A stretch of DNA of 64,000 nucleotides. Source: Bradyrhizobium erythrophlei (GTDB lineage: Bacteria; Pseudomonadota; Alphaproteobacteria; Rhizobiales; Xanthobacteraceae). The number at the start of each line of letters is the position of its first letter. Position 1 is the stretch's first letter. Under the pieces are notes generated by a model that saw only the letters and a program-made list of their open reading frames with translations, did not search any database and was not told the DNA's origin. This document shows positions 61,317-64,000 of the stretch, one piece after another. The DNA lies in contig NZ_LT670849.1 in assembly GCF_900142985.1 (NCBI RefSeq), forward strand, positions 1,798,001 to 1,862,000. Direction: 5' to 3'. Position numbers and translations under genes: made by a program.

Positions 61317-63696
61317 AAGGGCTGCTCGCACTGACCGTACCGCGCAGCTTGGAGCGAAGTTCTTCGGCGACGGTGTGCGCGTCCACGGCGTCGCGGATAA
61401 TCTGCGGGCGGATAAAGATGATCAATTCGGTGCGTGACTTCGTGTTGTCCTGACCCGAGAAGGCATTTCCAATTCCCGGTATTTGGTCCAGCACCGGAAT
61501 GCCACTCTTGTTCTCGTTCTTCTGGTCCTGGATCAGGCCGGCCAGCAACACGGTTTGCCCGTTGGCAACCGAAATCGAGCTCTTGACCTTTCGTTCCGAG
61601 ATGGTCGGAGTCAGGTTGGCCGACGCGCTGGTTGACGGCACGACGCTGCTGATTTCCTGCTCGATCTCAAGCCGCACATTACCGTTGGCACTGACGCGCG
61701 GCGAAACGTGCAGAATGACGCCGGTATTGCGATAATCGACGGTATTGACGACGGTGTTGTTGGCCGTCAGCACCGTCGCGCTGCCCGTCGAGATCGGAAC
61801 CTGATTGCCGACCTGAAGCGTTGCCGACTGGTTGTTGACGACTACCAGCGACGGGCTCGACAAGACCTTCACGCCGGTGACCGTGTGCAGGGCGGAGAGG
61901 ATCATGGCGGGCTGGGCTTCCTGACCGACAAGGAAGTTGAACCCGGGAAACGCCCGATTGATGAAGGCATTGACGGCCGTTCCCGCTGCGGCCGCGGTAG
62001 TGGTCGCGGTCGTAGCAGCCGCCGCCGAGGCCGCGGCTTGCTGCGCGGCAGTTTGTGGTGCTGCTGTCGCCGCAGTGTTGAGGAGCGACCCCTGGTCGGG
62101 CCGAAGTCCCAACGCGTGGCTGGTCAGGAAAAACTGAACCCCGTACTGCAATTCGTCGGTTAGATCGACTTCAGCAATCGTGGCATCGATGGAGACCTGT
62201 AGCTGCGGCTGGTCTACCTGGCGCAACGCGGATTCAATGATCCTGTAATTGGTTTGGTCGGCATAGATCAGCAGCGAGTTGTTGACGACGTCAGGCGTGA
62301 TCCTGACGTTCTGCAAAAGCGGCGGTCCGCCGGAGCCCGCGCCGCTTCCCTTGTCGAGCTGGCCGAGATTTCCGCCGCCACCAGCGCCGCCGAAGCCCGA
62401 GCCAAAACCCGAATTGTTGCGCGAGCCGAAGCTGCCACCTCCTTGCGATGAGGAACTGGTGGTGCTGGTGGTTGTCGTGTTGCTGCTGCTGCTGTTGTTG
62501 TTGGTGTTGAACGAAAGGCGATCACTGACGCTCGCCGTGCCTGATCCTGGCGCCACCTGATTGTCGGGACTATCGAGCAGGCCGCCGGATGATCCGCCGC
62601 CGAACATGTCGGTCAGCACGCGGGCAATCTGCTTCGCATCGCCATATTTGACCTTGTAGACATGAACGCTTGTCCTCGTGCTATCGGCACGGTCGAGCCG
62701 CCTGATCCAGGTCTCGACGGTCCGCAGCAACTGAGGTCGCTTCGTCACGACCATCACGGCGTTCAGCCGGGCAACCGGGTGCAACTTGACCATGTTCTGG
62801 TTCAGGCCGTTTTCGCCGGTGTCAACGATCTTCTCGAGTTCGGTGATGATCGGTTCGGGGCCGCTGTTGCTGATCGGATAGATACCGATCGATTGTCCGC
62901 GCATCCAGTCGACATCGAAGCTCAGCGCGGATTCGACGGCGGTTCGACGCTCCGGTCCAGTACCTTGAATCAACAACAAATTCCGTGTGGTGTCGGCGCG
63001 CACCACGCCGGGCTTGGTGGCGAAGCTGTCCATCAGTTTGAGCAGCGTCTGCGCTGACACGTACTGTAGCGGAACTACCGAGACGCCGTATCCAGGCTCC
63101 GGGTTTGACGGTTGGGAATCGACGTGGCCGCCGCCAACCGCATCGCCGACGGGAGTAAGACGATAACCCGAGGTGTCACGGACCAGAACTACGCCACTGA
63201 TCCGAAGGGCATTTTCCAGGACGAATACGATGTCTGACTTCGGCACCGGCCGCACCGAGACCAGGCTCACCGTACCTTGCACGCGCGGGTCGATCGTGTA
63301 GCCCGTTTGAAGGATATCCCCGAGCACCACCTTGGCCACGGTCGCAACCGGCGCGTTCTCGAAATTGAGGTCGAAGCCACTTCCGCCTGCGCCAGCCGCG
63401 GCCGGTTGCGCGCGCGGCGCACCACTGTCCGTTATTTCGGTGCCCTGGAATTCGGCCGGCTGGGCCCGCGGACCGCTTGAAGTCGTGGTGCTGCCGGTCT
63501 GCGTTGGAGAACGCGGCAGGATGTCCATCGACTTCACCTTGTCCATAACGTCGATGTCGGTCGGAGCAGACGGGCTATTACCAACCGTCTGAAAGTTACA
63601 CGACGACAGGAAGCAGGAGGCACAACAAGTCAAAACGAGCGCGCTAGCACTGCGAAGAGCTATCCAACGGCTGCCCTGATTTCGGGCTCGCATCAT
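61297..63696 (-). CDS. gspD: Type II secretion outer-membrane secretin D
   Basis: 799 residues. Signal peptide with a lipobox-like FLSSC (about residue 32), so it may be a lipoprotein secretin that needs no separate pilotin. N0 domain about 105-180 (FDLNFENAPVATVAKVVLGD), N1-N3 about 200-500, and the secretin domain about 600-780 (VPISTGSATVLTANNTVVNT, VILHVSPRVSANGNVRLEIE, LLAGLIQDQKNENKSGIPVL, ELIIFIRPQII). Two low-complexity insertions stand out: a Ser/Thr/Asn/Gly run at about 395-450 between N-domains, and an Ala/Thr run at about 550-585 in the channel entry. They explain the length of 799 versus the usual 650-700. First gene of the operon. Confidence 0.95.
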   Translation of the reverse strand: MMRARNQGSRWIALRSASALVLTCCASCFLSSCNFQTVGNSPSAPTDIDVMDKVKSMDILPRSPTQTGSTTTSSGPRAQPAEFQGTEITDSGAPRAQPAAAGAGGSGFDLNFENAPVATVAKVVLGDILQTGYTIDPRVQGTVSLVSVRPVPKSDIVFVLENALRISGVVLVRDTSGYRLTPVGDAVGGGHVDSQPSNPEPGYGVSVVPLQYVSAQTLLKLMDSFATKPGVVRADTTRNLLLIQGTGPERRTAVESALSFDVDWMRGQSIGIYPISNSGPEPIITELEKIVDTGENGLNQNMVKLHPVARLNAVMVVTKRPQLLRTVETWIRRLDRADSTRTSVHVYKVKYGDAKQIARVLTDMFGGGSSGGLLDSPDNQVAPGSGTASVSDRLSFNTNNNSSSSNTTTTSTTSSSSQGGGSFGSRNNSGFGSGFGGAGGGGNLGQLDKGSGAGSGGPPLLQNVRITPDVVNNSLLIYADQTNYRIIESALRQVDQPQLQVSIDATIAEVDLTDELQYGVQFFLTSHALGLRPDQGSLLNTAATAAPQTAAQQAAASAAAATTATTTAAAAGTAVNAFINRAFPGFNFLVGQEAQPAMILSALHTVTGVKVLSSPSLVVVNNQSATLQVGNQVPISTGSATVLTANNTVVNTVDYRNTGVILHVSPRVSANGNVRLEIEQEISSVVPSTSASANLTPTISERKVKSSISVANGQTVLLAGLIQDQKNENKSGIPVLDQIPGIGNAFSGQDNTKSRTELIIFIRPQIIRDAVDAHTVAEELRSKLRGTVSASSPYAQHLQ

Positions 63697-64000
63697 TCGG
63701 CGCCACCCAGGATGCAGCGCAGCAAGCCAGCACGAGCGCGCGATACGGATCGGCTACTCACGGCAAAAAATGTCACACATTTGCTTGCTGCCGACGATTG
63801 TATCTTCAACTGCGCCTTTCCGGCGAGGAACGCCATTCGCAACGCTTACAAAGACCTAGTGATGGTGAACCGCTTTCCGCCGCTCGTTCAACGTGAGCAC
63901 GGCCTTCCCCTCCGACGCTTCAACCCCGAAGTCCCAGAGACGCCAGACCGCGTCCAAGTGCAGGGACACACACATCATTATCCGTCAAAAGCCAAAGGAG
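63697..64000. other. Upstream region of gspD, right window edge
   Basis: 304 bp. The gspD promoter should lie within 63697-63855. A short minus-strand frame is listed at 63856-63978. No known element seen; the next gene lies beyond the window. Confidence 0.4.
63856..63978 (-). CDS. Possible small protein (40 aa)
   Basis: ATG 63978 (or 63975) opens 40 codons on the minus strand (MMCVSLHLDAVWRLWDFGVE, continuing EASEGKAVLTLNERRKAVHH) and stops TAG at 63856. No clear ribosome binding site. The sequence is protein-like but unrecognised; it may be the end of a longer protein or a chance frame. The window ends 22 bp upstream, so this cannot be settled here. Confidence 0.3.
   Translation of the reverse strand: MMCVSLHLDAVWRLWDFGVEASEGKAVLTLNERRKAVHHH

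Overview
The window reads as high-GC chromosomal DNA of an alphaproteobacterium, most probably Bradyrhizobium or a close relative (Nitrobacteraceae). The grounds are the style of the small conserved proteins, a DUF2865 protein, an ErfK/YkuD L,D-transpeptidase, a BoxR/BzdR-type regulator and an alphaproteobacterial-type gsp operon. I identify genes from sequence motifs and remembered family features only; no database search was run.

Layout. (1) 1-1.2 kb: 5' part of an IS1182-family transposase that runs off the left edge. (2) 1.2-7.9 kb: ordinary chromosomal genes: a small membrane protein, a methyl-accepting chemotaxis protein, DUF2865, L,D-transpeptidase, AI-2E-type permease, DUF883-like and holin-like envelope proteins. 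(3) 8.4-11.3 kb: a scar with a tRNA 3'-end remnant, three decayed genes (one a degenerate L,D-transpeptidase) and a complete IS1182-family element. This is a plausible edge of an accessory region. (4) 11.4-26.1 kb: mostly exported hydrolases with regulators and transport: 3-hydroxybutyrate-oligomer hydrolase, a lipase/PHB-depolymerase-like enzyme, an SGNH-type hydrolase divergent from a LysR regulator, a DcuC-type carrier coupled to an alpha/beta hydrolase, broken Sel1 and ankyrin genes, a purine nucleoside permease and a tannase/feruloyl esterase. (5) 26.1-29.9 kb: a BoxR/BzdR-like regulator (HTH fused to a shikimate-kinase-like domain) with TGCA-type operator repeats nearby, and an IS110-family transposase followed by structured noncoding DNA. 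(6) 29.9-47.6 kb: more exported proteins: an SMP-30-like propeller, two LVIVD-type proteins, two large PF20091-type alpha/beta hydrolases either side of a LysR gene, and a cupredoxin-like/polytopic membrane protein pair. (7) 47.8-52.1 kb: a DctB/DctD-like sigma-54 two-component system, a very good sigma-54 promoter match and a serine recombinase. (8) 52.3-63.7 kb: a nearly complete type II secretion operon, gspD-(Sel1)-E-F-G-H-I-J-K-L-M plus a GspC-like gene.

The main idea to take away is that a type II secretion system lies beside about ten Sec-exported enzymes, and that the GspC-like (HR-domain) component occurs three times. One copy closes the gsp operon (52319-52987). One closes the LVIVD operon (31295-32074). 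One closes the cupredoxin/membrane-protein operon (46823-47629). Several exported proteins also end in short Asp/His/Asn/Gly-rich tails. I infer a secretion island with operon-dedicated inner-membrane adaptors. The homology is readable from shared motifs, but the adaptor role is a hypothesis. The DctBD-like pair lies between two of the GspC-like genes and may control part of the region.
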